Notes under the pieces: model-generated
Database searches by the model: none
The model's input: only the letters and a program-made list of their open reading frames with translations
What the model was told of the DNA's origin: nothing
Assembly (NCBI GenBank): GCA_019510125.1
Contig: JAEKKX010000004.1
Span: forward strand, 310,001-374,000
Length of the DNA stretch: 64,000 nt
Source of the DNA: Lysobacterales bacterium
Lineage (GTDB): Bacteria; Pseudomonadota; Gammaproteobacteria; Xanthomonadales; Xanthomonadaceae
Direction: 5' to 3'
Shown here: piece after piece, positions 9,236-17,173 of the stretch
Layout of the letters: every line of letters begins with the position of its first letter
Numbering within the stretch: position 1 is the stretch's first letter
Program-made: the position numbers and the translations under genes

Positions 9236-9943
9236 ATGAGCGCGACCTCCACCATCCTCGTCGTCGAAGACGAGACCGCGATCGCCGAGACCGTGCTGTA
9301 CGCGCTGCGCGCCGAGGGCTTCGCGGCGGAGCACGTCGCCGTGGGCGGCGCGGCGGCGCCGCGGCTGCGCGCGGGCGGTATCGATCTGGTCGTGCTCGAC
9401 GTCGGGCTGCCGGACACCACCGGGTTCGAGGTCTGCCGCGCGATCCGCGCCTTCAGCGAAGTGCCGGTGATCTTCCTCACCGCCCGCGACGGCGAGATCG
9501 ACCGCGTCGTCGGCCTGGAGCTCGGCGCCGACGACTACGTGGTCAAGCCCTTCTCGCCGCGCGAACTGGTCGCCCGCGTGCGTGCGCGGCTGCGCCGGCG
9601 GGTGCAGGCAGACGCCTCCGCGTGGCGCGCACACGGCGCGTTCGCGATCGATCGCGAAGGCCGGCGCATCCGTTACCGCGAGCGCGCGCTCGACCTCACC
9701 CGCTATGAATACGGCCTGCTCGAAGCGCTGCTGCAGCGGCCCGGCGCGGTGCTGTCGCGGGCGCAGTTGATGGACCGGGTCTGGGCCGACGCGCTGGACA
9801 GCGGCGACCGCACCGTCGACACCCACGTCAAGACCGTGCGCGGCAAGCTGCGCGCGGTGGACGATGCCGCCGGGCACGCCGACGCCGACCCGATCCGCAC
9901 CCATCGCGGCCTCGGCTACTCGGTCGAGACCGGGGAAGGCTGA
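9236..9943 (+). CDS. creB: Response regulator CreB
   Basis: OmpR/PhoB-class regulator, 235 aa: receiver domain with phospho-acceptor Asp55 (VLDVGLPD) and the switch Lys in DDYVVKPFSPREL, followed by a winged-helix DNA-binding domain. It is assigned to CreB because the partner kinase and the downstream creD complete the CreBCD set, a system known for carbon/acetate responses and, in Aeromonas and relatives, beta-lactam response. ATG 9236 gives the normal start MSATSTILVVEDE. The longer frame to 9173 overlaps the promoter. A TACAAT -10 lies at 9204-9209. creC follows after 8 bases. Confidence 0.92.
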   Translation: MSATSTILVVEDETAIAETVLYALRAEGFAAEHVAVGGAAAPRLRAGGIDLVVLDVGLPDTTGFEVCRAIRAFSEVPVIFLTARDGEIDRVVGLELGADDYVVKPFSPRELVARVRARLRRRVQADASAWRAHGAFAIDREGRRIRYRERALDLTRYEYGLLEALLQRPGAVLSRAQLMDRVWADALDSGDRTVDTHVKTVRGKLRAVDDAAGHADADPIRTHRGLGYSVETGEG

Positions 9944-9951
9944 GCCGGCGC

Positions 9952-11406
9952 ATGCGCATCGGCCTCCGCATCCTGCTCGGCTACTTCCTGATCGTCGCGA
10001 TCGCCGCGCTGCTGCTGGGCCGCGTGTTCCTGCAGGAAGTGAAGCCCGGCGTGCGCCAGGCGATGGAAGACACGCTGGTCGACACCGCCAACCTGCTCGC
10101 CGAGCAGGCCGCGGACGACATGCTCGCCGGCCACATCGACGACGGCCGCTTCGCCGCCCACGTGCGCGCGCTGACCGACCGCGACCTCGGCGCCGACATC
10201 TGGGGCTTCAGGAAACGGCGCGTCAGCACCCGGATCTACGTCACCGACGCCCGCGGCATCGTCGTGTTCGATTCCGACGGCCACGACGTGGGCAAGGACT
10301 ATTCGCGCTGGAACGACGTCTACCTCACCCTGCGCGGCAGGTACGGCGCGCGCTCGACCCAGGTCGACCCGGACGACGAGGCCTCGTCGGTGATGCACGT
10401 CGCCGCGCCGATCAAGCATCGTGACGGCAACGGCGAGCGCATCATCGGCGTGCTCACCGTCGCCAAGCCGAACCAGACGATCGCGCCGTTCATCGCGCGC
10501 AGCCAGACGGTGATCCTGCGCTGGGGCTTCGTGCTGCTGGGCGTGGCGCTGGCGATCGGCCTGCTCGCGGCCTGGTGGCTGTCGCGCCAGCTCGGCGCGC
10601 TGCGCCGCTACGCCGACGCGGTGACCGCCGGCGAGCGCGCCAGCCTGCCGGACAGCGCCGGCGAGTTCGGCGACCTCGGCCGCGCGCTGGAGACGATGCG
10701 CGCGAAACTCGAAGGCAAGCAGTACGTCGAGCAGTACGTGCATGCGCTGACCCACGAGCTGAAGAGCCCGCTTGCCGCGATCCGCGGCAGCGCCGAGCTG
10801 CTCGAATCCGCCGGCGGCGCGATGCCCGAGGCCGACCGCGCCCGCTTCGTCGCCACCATCCACGCCCAGAGCGAGCGCATGGCCGAGATGATCGACAAGC
10901 TGCTGGCGCTGGCGGCGGTGGAGCACCGGCAGCGGATCGAGCAGCCGCAGCGGCTGGCGCTGCGCACGCTCGCGGACGAGGCCGCGGAGCGGATCGCGCC
11001 GAAATGCGCGCAGAAATCGCTGCGCCTGGAGATCGCCGAGGACGAGGCGGCGCGGGGCGCCCGCGTGTCCGGCGACGCCTTCCTGCTGCGCCAGTCGCTG
11101 TTGAACCTGCTGGAGAACGCCGCGGACTTCGCGCCGGCCGGCAGCGTCGTCGAACTGCGGCTGCGCCGCGAGGGCGACGTCGTCGTGGTCGAGGTGCTGG
11201 ACCGCGGCCCGGGCGTGCCCGACTACGCGCTGGAGCGTGCGTTCGAGCGATTCTATTCGCTGGCCCGTCCCGCGGGCGGCAGCCGCAGCAGCGGCCTGGG
11301 GCTGTGCTTCGTCGCCGAGGCCGCCGGACTGCACGGCGGCAGCGCCGCGCTCGACAATCGCGAAGGCGGCGGCGCCGTCGCCTCGCTGCGCCTGCCGCTG
11401 GCCTGA
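9952..11406 (+). CDS. creC: Sensor histidine kinase CreC
   Basis: Membrane-bound partner of CreB, 484 aa. An N-terminal transmembrane helix (about 4-24) is followed by a periplasmic/CHASE-like sensor region (about 25-180) and a second membrane helix (about 183-205). A HAMP-type linker leads to the H box HALTHELKSPLAAIRG with phosphorylated His268. The ATPase domain has N box NLLENAADFAP, DRGPGVPD and the G box SSGLGLCFV. It is cotranscribed with creB. The REP element and a 286-bp gap separate it from creD. Confidence 0.92.
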   Translation: MRIGLRILLGYFLIVAIAALLLGRVFLQEVKPGVRQAMEDTLVDTANLLAEQAADDMLAGHIDDGRFAAHVRALTDRDLGADIWGFRKRRVSTRIYVTDARGIVVFDSDGHDVGKDYSRWNDVYLTLRGRYGARSTQVDPDDEASSVMHVAAPIKHRDGNGERIIGVLTVAKPNQTIAPFIARSQTVILRWGFVLLGVALAIGLLAAWWLSRQLGALRRYADAVTAGERASLPDSAGEFGDLGRALETMRAKLEGKQYVEQYVHALTHELKSPLAAIRGSAELLESAGGAMPEADRARFVATIHAQSERMAEMIDKLLALAAVEHRQRIEQPQRLALRTLADEAAERIAPKCAQKSLRLEIAEDEAARGARVSGDAFLLRQSLLNLLENAADFAPAGSVVELRLRREGDVVVVEVLDRGPGVPDYALERAFERFYSLARPAGGSRSSGLGLCFVAEAAGLHGGSAALDNREGGGAVASLRLPLA

Positions 11407-11438
11407 GCGGGCCCCCGGCAGCACGCCCGCCGCAACCC

Positions 11439-11508
11439 GGTAGAGCGGCCTTCAGGCCGCTGCTTTTCACCGTCGAACCGAGTGCAGCGGCCTGAAGGCC
11501 GCTCTACC
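11439..11508. repeat. REP-like palindromic element, copy 1
   Basis: Two perfectly complementary 25-bp arms (11439-11463 and 11484-11508) are separated by 20 bases. The arm core GGTAGAGCGGCCTTCAGGCC recurs at 56814. Each arm itself contains the small palindrome CGGCCTTCAGGCCG-like core. The element lies in the creC-creD gap, where it could limit read-through or stabilise the creBC message. A 15-bp direct repeat (CAGGCATCGTCGCGG at 11513 and 11553) follows it. Confidence 0.9.
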
Positions 11509-11692
11509 GAGTCAGGCATCGTCGCGGTTGGGTGGACGTCGTCGCCGACAGGCAGGCATCGTCGCGGGCAGGTGCGCGGCGAGGCCGGGGACGCAGGGGC
11601 GCCGGCCGGCTTCACCGTCGCTTCACGCGAGCGCCATCGCCAGCCCGCGCGGGCCTCCGAGACTGGGCGCGTTCCCAACCCCGGAGGCCGCG

Positions 11693-13096
11693 ATGCGCCT
11701 GCTTTTCAAGACCCTGATGGTGATCGGCATGACCATCCTGCTCCTCGTCCCGCTGATGATGATCCGCGGCACCATCCAGGAGCGGCAGTACTACCGCGAC
11801 GAAGCCGTGCGCAAGGTCACCAGCACCAGTGCCGGCGCGCAGTCGCTGGTCGGGCCGGTGCTGGTGGTGCCCTACGTCGACACGATCGAAGTGGAGGAAA
11901 AGAACAAGGACGGCGTCGTGGTCCGCAAGGTGAAGAAGGACGGCGAGTCCGGGCAGTGGGTGTTCTTTCCGACGACGATGGACGTGCAGGGCACGATCGT
12001 GCCGCGCAGCCGGTTCCTCGGCCTGCACGAAGTGCGCGGCTACGAGCTGCAGGACGTCACCACCGCGACGTTCGCGGCGAAGATCCCCGCCGACGAGAAT
12101 CCCGAGCTTCCGCGTCGCATCGGCCAGCCCTGGCTGATGTACGGCATCGGCGACGTGCGCGGACTGGCGGGCCTGCAGAAACTGCGCATCGGCAGCGCCG
12201 AGACGCCGCTGGTCCGCGGCCTGGGCGGGCGCGAGGGCAGCGGCCTGCACGCGCGACTGGCGACGCCGAAGGCCGGCGACACGATGGCCTTCGACACCCG
12301 GCTCGAATTCTCGCTGGAAGGCACCGAGACGCTGGCGATCGCGCCGCTGGGCGAGCGCAACCGGATCGTGCTGGATTCGGAGTGGCCGCACCCGCAGTTC
12401 AACGGTTCGTTCACGGCGCGCAAGCAGTCGATCACCGCCGACGGTTTCCACGGCGAATGGGAGGTGTCGGCGCTGGCGACCAACGCGCAGGCGCAATACC
12501 TCGGCGGCAAGATCCAGCCGAACATGGGCGCGGTCGGCTACCGCGAGAGCGAGGGCGACACCGGCCTGGACGTGGTCTCGGTGTCGCTGGTCGATCCGGT
12601 CAACATCTACTCGCAGGCCGATCGCGCCACCAAGTACGGCGTCCTGTTCGTGCTGCTGACCTTCGTCGGCTTCTTCATGTTCGAGCTGATCAAGCAACTG
12701 CGCATCCACCCGGTGCAGTACGGACTGGTCGGGCTGGCGCTGGCGATCTTCTTCCTGCTGCTGGTCGCGCTGTCGGAGCATTTCCCGTTCGGCCAGGCCT
12801 ACCTCGCCGCCAGCGCCGCCTGCATCGGCCTGCTCGGCTACTACGTCAGCCACGTCCTGCACTCGTGGACGCGCGGGTTCGGCTTCGCGGCGATGCTGGC
12901 CCTGCTGTACGGCGTGCTCTACGGCCTGCTGATCTCCGAGGACAACGCGATGGTGCTCGGCGCCGGCCTGCTGTTCCTGATCCTGGCCGCGATCATGATC
13001 GTCACCCGCAAGGTCGACTGGTACGCCCTGGGCAGCGCGCTGCCGACCCGCAGCGCGTCGCCGATACCCAAGTCGCCCACGGCGCCGACGGCCTGA
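11693..13096 (+). CDS. creD: Inner-membrane protein CreD
   Basis: CreD is an inner-membrane protein controlled by CreBC and linked to envelope integrity, colicin tolerance and beta-lactam response; its biochemical role is unknown. The protein is 467 aa. An N-terminal helix (about 8-25) precedes a large periplasmic beta-rich domain (about 30-300) and five to six C-terminal helices (about 318-440). The start ATG at 11693 follows a clear GGAGG site at 11683. Longer frames upstream have no ribosome site and unlikely residues. Confidence 0.9.
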   Translation: MRLLFKTLMVIGMTILLLVPLMMIRGTIQERQYYRDEAVRKVTSTSAGAQSLVGPVLVVPYVDTIEVEEKNKDGVVVRKVKKDGESGQWVFFPTTMDVQGTIVPRSRFLGLHEVRGYELQDVTTATFAAKIPADENPELPRRIGQPWLMYGIGDVRGLAGLQKLRIGSAETPLVRGLGGREGSGLHARLATPKAGDTMAFDTRLEFSLEGTETLAIAPLGERNRIVLDSEWPHPQFNGSFTARKQSITADGFHGEWEVSALATNAQAQYLGGKIQPNMGAVGYRESEGDTGLDVVSVSLVDPVNIYSQADRATKYGVLFVLLTFVGFFMFELIKQLRIHPVQYGLVGLALAIFFLLLVALSEHFPFGQAYLAASAACIGLLGYYVSHVLHSWTRGFGFAAMLALLYGVLYGLLISEDNAMVLGAGLLFLILAAIMIVTRKVDWYALGSALPTRSASPIPKSPTAPTA

Positions 13097-13110
13097 ACGG
13101 AGCCGCCACG

Positions 13111-13419
13111 ATGACACCGGGCCACCGCTTCGCCGCCACGCTGTTCGCGCTGTTCCTCGCCACCGCGGCGTTGACCAGCGTGCGACTCTACGGCGAACTG
13201 CTCCGCGGGGACTGCGGCCTGCAGGACACGCAGGCCCGGTCCATCGTCACCGAGGACCTGCTGGCGCGCGGCATGACCCGCGGCCGCCTCGAACCGGCCG
13301 GCGGCGGCCGCTGCCGGCTGGACTACCGCTACATCGACGGCGAGGCGACCGTGGACTACGCGGTCCGCGGCGACTGGCGGGGCGAGGTCCGCCTCGCGCG
13401 GGAGGACCACCGGCGCTGA
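13111..13419 (+). CDS. Small exported protein of unknown function downstream of creD
   Basis: A 102-aa protein beginning 14 bases after creD with a GGAGCC ribosome site. Residues 5-25 form a hydrophobic signal or anchor segment. The rest is hydrophilic with two Cys (about 34 and 68) that could form a disulfide outside the cytoplasm. I do not recognise the family. Its position as last gene behind creBCD makes it a candidate CreBC-regulated envelope protein. Confidence 0.7.
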   Translation: MTPGHRFAATLFALFLATAALTSVRLYGELLRGDCGLQDTQARSIVTEDLLARGMTRGRLEPAGGGRCRLDYRYIDGEATVDYAVRGDWRGEVRLAREDHRR

Positions 13420-13489
13420 GGCGTATCGCCCCGCCACTGCACGACGCCGCGGCCGCGCCCGCGGCGTCGCTTTGTCCGCGGCCAGCCTC

Positions 13490-13502
13490 TAGAATCCGCG
13501 GA
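13490..13502 (+). promoter_or_regulatory. -10 box placed for a leaderless start
   Basis: TAGAAT at 13490-13495, then six bases (CCGCGG), then the ATG at 13502. No Shine-Dalgarno sequence precedes the ATG. The predicted transcription start coincides with the start codon. Confidence 0.6.
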
Positions 13503-14116
13503 TGCCCGCCACCGACCTCGCGATCCGTCGCTGTTCCGGCGCCGACGTGCGCCGTCACCTCGATGCGGTCGCCGCGCTGCGCATCGCGGTGTTCCGCGAC
13601 TGGCCCTACCTGTACGACGGCAATCCGGCCTACGAGCGCGAATATCTCGACGCCTATGCCGCCTCGTCCGACAGCGTGTTCGTGCTCGCCTTCGACGGCG
13701 ACGCGGTGGTCGGCGCCGCCACCGGGCTGCCACTGGCCGACGACACCGCAGAATTCCGCGCGCCGTTCGACGCCGCCGGCCTCGACGTCGATCGCGTGTT
13801 CTATTTCGGCGAATCGGTGCTGCAGCCGGCATACCGCGGTCGCGGCGTGGGCCATGCCTTCTTCGACCATCGCGAGGCGCACGCCGCCGCGCTGGGCCGG
13901 TTCGCGCTGACCGCCTTCTGCGCGGTCGATCGTCCCGACGACGACCCGCGGCGGCCGCCCGGCCATCGCGGCAACGACCGCTTCTGGACCGGGCGCGGCT
14001 ACGTGCGCCAGCCGGGCATGGCCGTGCGCCTGCACTGGAACGAACTCGGCCGCGGCGACGTCGAACACGCGCTGACCTTCTGGACCCGCCCGCTGGCGGC
14101 GGAGCGCGCCGCGTGA
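13502..14116 (+). CDS. GNAT-family N-acetyltransferase paired with a nitrilase-family enzyme
   Basis: A 204-aa acetyltransferase with core FYFGESVLQPAYRGRGVGHAF, where RGRGVG is the acetyl-CoA pyrophosphate loop. The substrate is unknown. Its stop overlaps the GTG start of the next gene (GTGA), so the two are translated together. Single-chain proteins with a GNAT domain followed by a carbon-nitrogen hydrolase domain exist in other bacteria, and this pair looks like the split form. The transcript is probably leaderless. Confidence 0.85.
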   Translation: MPATDLAIRRCSGADVRRHLDAVAALRIAVFRDWPYLYDGNPAYEREYLDAYAASSDSVFVLAFDGDAVVGAATGLPLADDTAEFRAPFDAAGLDVDRVFYFGESVLQPAYRGRGVGHAFFDHREAHAAALGRFALTAFCAVDRPDDDPRRPPGHRGNDRFWTGRGYVRQPGMAVRLHWNELGRGDVEHALTFWTRPLAAERAA

Positions 14117-14997
14117 AGGTCGCCGTCGCCAAGTACCCGATCGACGCGCCGGCGCGGTTCGACGACTTCGCCGACAAGCAGGCGCGCTGGCTGCGCGAGG
14201 CCGCGGCGCTCGGCGCGCGCATCGCGGTGCTGCCCGAGTACCTGTCGCTGGAGCTCGGCGCGACCTTCGCGCCCGCGGTGCGCGGCGACCTGCACGCCTC
14301 GCTGGCTGCGATCCAGCGCCATCGCGCGGCCTGGTGCGACCTGTACGCCGGGCTGGCGCGCGCCCTCGACCTGCATGTCGTCGCCGGGACCTTCCTGCTC
14401 GACGCCGGCGACGGCCGTCACCGCAATCGCGCCGACCTGTTCACGGCGGACGGCGGCCACGCCTGGCAGGACAAGCTGCAGCTCACCGGCTTCGAGAAGC
14501 GGACCGGCGTGATCGACGGCGGCGACGCATTGAAGGTGTTCTATCTCGACGGCGTCCGCGTCGGGATCGCGATCTGCTACGACATCGAATTCCCGCTGCC
14601 GGTGCGCGCGCAGTGCGAAGCAGGCGCGCGGCTGCTGCTGGTCCCGAGCTGCACCGACACCGCCGCCGGGGCGACCCGCGTGCGGGTGGGCGCACTCGCG
14701 CGCGCGCTGGAGAACCGCGCCTTCGTCGCGCAGGCGGTCACCGCCGGCGAGGCGCCGTGGAGTCCGGCGCTGGACGTCAACACCGGCGAGGCGACCGTCT
14801 ACGCGCCGATGGACGCCGGCCTGCCCGCCGACGGCCTGCTGTCGGTCACCGACCGGGCCAGCGGCTGGGCCTGCGCCGACTGCGACCCGCAGGCGCTCGC
14901 CGACAGCCGCGCGCAGGCGCAGGTCGCGAACGATCGCGACTGGCCGGGACAACTGGCGCCCGGTCTGCGGCAGGCGCGGGTGGAGGCCGCGGACTGA
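14113..14997 (+). CDS. Carbon-nitrogen hydrolase (nitrilase superfamily)
   Basis: A 294-aa amidase-type enzyme with the full Glu-Lys-Cys triad: Glu in VLPEYLSL (about 42), Lys in WQDKLQLTGFE (about 120) and nucleophile Cys in IAICYDIEFP (about 157). It hydrolyses a C-N bond, probably an amide; the substrate is unknown. The GTG start overlaps the preceding acetyltransferase stop by four bases, and no ATG lies nearby. The tight coupling suggests the two enzymes act on the same small molecule or on each other's product. Confidence 0.88.
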   Translation: MKVAVAKYPIDAPARFDDFADKQARWLREAAALGARIAVLPEYLSLELGATFAPAVRGDLHASLAAIQRHRAAWCDLYAGLARALDLHVVAGTFLLDAGDGRHRNRADLFTADGGHAWQDKLQLTGFEKRTGVIDGGDALKVFYLDGVRVGIAICYDIEFPLPVRAQCEAGARLLLVPSCTDTAAGATRVRVGALARALENRAFVAQAVTAGEAPWSPALDVNTGEATVYAPMDAGLPADGLLSVTDRASGWACADCDPQALADSRAQAQVANDRDWPGQLAPGLRQARVEAAD

Positions 14998-15091
14998 ATT
15001 CGTGGGCGAGGAAGTCGTCCCGATGCGCTTTCCGGGTCGACGCGCCATCCGGAATCGGAGACCCGGAGGGCGGCGGACAGGAGGTCCGTCG

Positions 15092-15207
15092 TTTTTCGAC
15101 GAGGCAGGACGCCTCGTCGAAAAATCCCGGCCGCGGTCCGGACGGCAGATTTGCCGTGGAACTGAATGTTTTCTTTGGTGACTTTCTTTGCGCCAAAGAA
15201 AGTCACC
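15092..15207. repeat. Palindromic intergenic repeat (two inverted repeats)
   Basis: The gap 14998-15331 holds no gene that I can support. It contains two perfect palindromes: a 14-bp arm pair 15092-15105/15111-15124 (TTTTTCGACGAGGC arm) and a 14-bp arm pair 15177-15190/15194-15207 (GGTGACTTTCTTTG arm, CGC loop). In one reading frame the second reads as DFLCAKESHPR, a phrase I associate with dispersed intergenic repeats of beta- and gammaproteobacteria. In both palindromes the T run precedes the stem, so they are not standard terminators. Confidence 0.7.
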
Positions 15208-15331
15208 CGCGCGTGAGCGCGGAAACGATTCCGGGCGGTGCCGTATGCGCGTGAGCATTGGATGATCGAATCCCGGATCAACGCGTCGTGCCTACGCCGG
15301 CCTGCCGCGATGACGCGCTCGTGATGCCGAC

Positions 15332-15886
15332 TCAGACCAGCAACCCCACCACGTCCTCACGCACCCAGAGCGATCCCGCCGCCAGCGCGCTGCCGATTCC
15401 CGTCGCGGCAAGCACGTCGCTGGGGTAGTGCAGGCCGAGCACCACGCGCGAGGCGGCGACGCTGGCCGCGAACGGGATCAGCAGCCAGGCCAGCGCCGGC
15501 ACGTACCACAGCGTTACGATGGTGAAGGCGACCGCATGCAGCGTATGGCCCGACGGAAAGCTGAATTCGTCCAGCGGCGCGACCCGCGCGCGGATGCGCA
15601 GGTCCGCGGCGCACGGGCGCGGGCGACGGGTCCAGCGCTTCAGCGCCTTGTACAGCACCAGCGACACGACTCCGACCGCCGCCAGGTGCAAGGCCGCGCC
15701 GCGCCCTGCGTCGCCGCCGAACAGGGCGAGCGCGGCCATCAGCGCATACCAGAACATGCCGTCGCCGAGCCGGCTGACGGCGGCGAAGAAGCGCAGGGTG
15801 GTGCGGCGATCGCACAGCGCGTTGGCGCGCAGGCACCAGGCCGATTCATTCGCCCGCAGGCGACGGCGCAGCGAGATGGGGCTCAT
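15332..15886 (-). CDS. PAP2-family phosphatase
   Basis: A 184-aa membrane phosphatase with all three PAP2 motifs: KRWTRRPRP, FPSGH and SRVVLGLHYPSD. It has about five transmembrane helices. Members dephosphorylate phosphatidic acid, phosphatidylglycerophosphate or undecaprenyl pyrophosphate; the sequence alone does not decide which. The ATG at 15886 has a good GGAGG site, and its first 41 bases overlap the end of the upstream glycosyltransferase, so the two form one transcript. With that partner and the phosphate-control genes upstream, dephosphorylation of phosphatidic acid to diacylglycerol is an attractive but unproven role. Confidence 0.88.
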   Translation of the reverse strand: MSPISLRRRLRANESAWCLRANALCDRRTTLRFFAAVSRLGDGMFWYALMAALALFGGDAGRGAALHLAAVGVVSLVLYKALKRWTRRPRPCAADLRIRARVAPLDEFSFPSGHTLHAVAFTIVTLWYVPALAWLLIPFAASVAASRVVLGLHYPSDVLAATGIGSALAAGSLWVREDVVGLLV

Positions 15887-17021
15887 GGCGGACCTCCGTT
15901 TGGGCGAGGCGTTGCAGGATGGCGTCGAAATCGGCGGCGACCCGTTCGGGACGCAGCGCCGACACCGCGTCGCGCGTCGCCAGGCGCATCCGCGCGCGCG
16001 CGGCGGCATCGGTCGCGATGCGCACCGCCGCATCGACGAAGGCGTCGTCCGCGCCGTCGCCGTCGTCGCCGACCGCCGCGCCGTGGACGCCGTCGCGCAG
16101 GCATTCGCGCGCGGCGCCGTAGTCGAAGGCCACCGTCGGCAAGCCGCTGGCCATCGCTTCGAGGGTGACGTTGCCGTAGGTCTCGCTGCGGCTGGGGAAG
16201 AGGAACAGGTCGGCGCTGGCGAAATGCCGCGCCAGCGCCTCGTCGCGCTGGATCCCGCAGAACACGAAGTCGGGATGCTCGCGCTCGAGCTGCGCACGCG
16301 CCGGGCCGTCGCCGACCCAGACGAAACGCGCGGACGGCACCGCCCGCTGCAGGGTGCGGAACGCGCGGACCGCCAGCGGCAGGTTCTTCTCCGGCGCGAT
16401 CCGGCCGACGTGGATCACCGCGAGGTCCTCCGCGCGCAGGCCCCAGGCGGCGCGCAGCGCGTCGTCGCGGCGGGTCGGGCGGAACAGTGCGGTGTCGACC
16501 GCGCGCGGCAGCCGCACCGCCCGGTTGAAGCCGAGGCCGCCGAGCTCCGCGCGCAGCGCTTCGGTCGGCACCAGCGTCGCCTGCGCACGGTTGTGGAAGC
16601 GGCGCATCCAGGCCAGCGCGACCGGCTCGAGGAACGCGGCGCCGTAGTCGCGCATGTAACGGTCGAAACGGGTGTGGAACCCGGTCGCGACAGGGATGTG
16701 CAGTGCGCGCGCCGCGCGCAGCGCCGCCCACCCCAACGGGCCTTCCGTGGCCACGTAGATCGCGTCCGGGCGCTGGAGACGCCAGTCGGCGGCCAGCCGG
16801 CCGGGGGCCGACAGGCCGAAGCGCAGGCCCGGGTAGCGCGGCAGGGGCAGGCCGGGCACCAGCCGCTCGCGCGGCGCCGGTGCCTGCGCGCGTGTCTGCC
16901 GCGGGCGGACCAGGCTGACCGTGTGTCCGCGCGCGCGAAGTCCCTGCTCGAGGCCCTGCACGGTCAGTGCGACGCCATTGATCTCCGGCGGCCAGGTTTC
17001 GGTGACGATCGCGTAGTGCAT
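15846..17021 (-). CDS. GT4-family glycosyltransferase
   Basis: A 391-aa GT-B fold enzyme. The N-terminus IVTETWPPEINGVALTV is typical of the branch containing SqdX, Agt/MgtA-like glycolipid synthases and mannosyltransferases. The C-terminal donor domain has IHVGRIAPEKNL, the nucleotide-sugar E-x7-E motif in SETYGNVTLEAMASG, and a following GAARE loop. No signal peptide; such enzymes work at the inner face of the membrane. It is followed by the overlapping PAP2 phosphatase gene. A Pho-box-like site lies 82 bases upstream, which together suggests glycolipid synthesis from diacylglycerol under phosphate limitation (inference). Confidence 0.85.
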   Translation of the reverse strand: MHYAIVTETWPPEINGVALTVQGLEQGLRARGHTVSLVRPRQTRAQAPAPRERLVPGLPLPRYPGLRFGLSAPGRLAADWRLQRPDAIYVATEGPLGWAALRAARALHIPVATGFHTRFDRYMRDYGAAFLEPVALAWMRRFHNRAQATLVPTEALRAELGGLGFNRAVRLPRAVDTALFRPTRRDDALRAAWGLRAEDLAVIHVGRIAPEKNLPLAVRAFRTLQRAVPSARFVWVGDGPARAQLEREHPDFVFCGIQRDEALARHFASADLFLFPSRSETYGNVTLEAMASGLPTVAFDYGAARECLRDGVHGAAVGDDGDGADDAFVDAAVRIATDAAARARMRLATRDAVSALRPERVAADFDAILQRLAQTEVRHEPHLAAPSPAGE

Positions 17022-17102
17022 CTGCGGACTCCGGTTTCGCAGAGTCTGCGCGGCGACGATGAAGCGCCGGTGGCGTGGCGATGGCGCGTCGATGGCGCCA
17101 CG

Positions 17103-17118
17103 ATGACCGCGGGATGAC
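17103..17118 (-). promoter_or_regulatory. Candidate Pho box upstream of the glycosyltransferase
   Basis: Read on the minus strand, GTCAT occurs twice exactly 11 bases apart (17118-17114 and 17107-17103), the spacing of PhoB half-sites. A strong -10 is not visible downstream. Confidence 0.45.
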
Positions 17119-17173
17119 GCTGCGCACTGAGGACGCACGCCGACGATGCCGGCGCGCGGCGCCCGGGTCGTCG

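Noticed and set aside
15092-15124. Palindrome read as an intrinsic terminator
   Set aside because: The T run precedes and the A run follows the stem on both strands, so no U tract would end the transcript.
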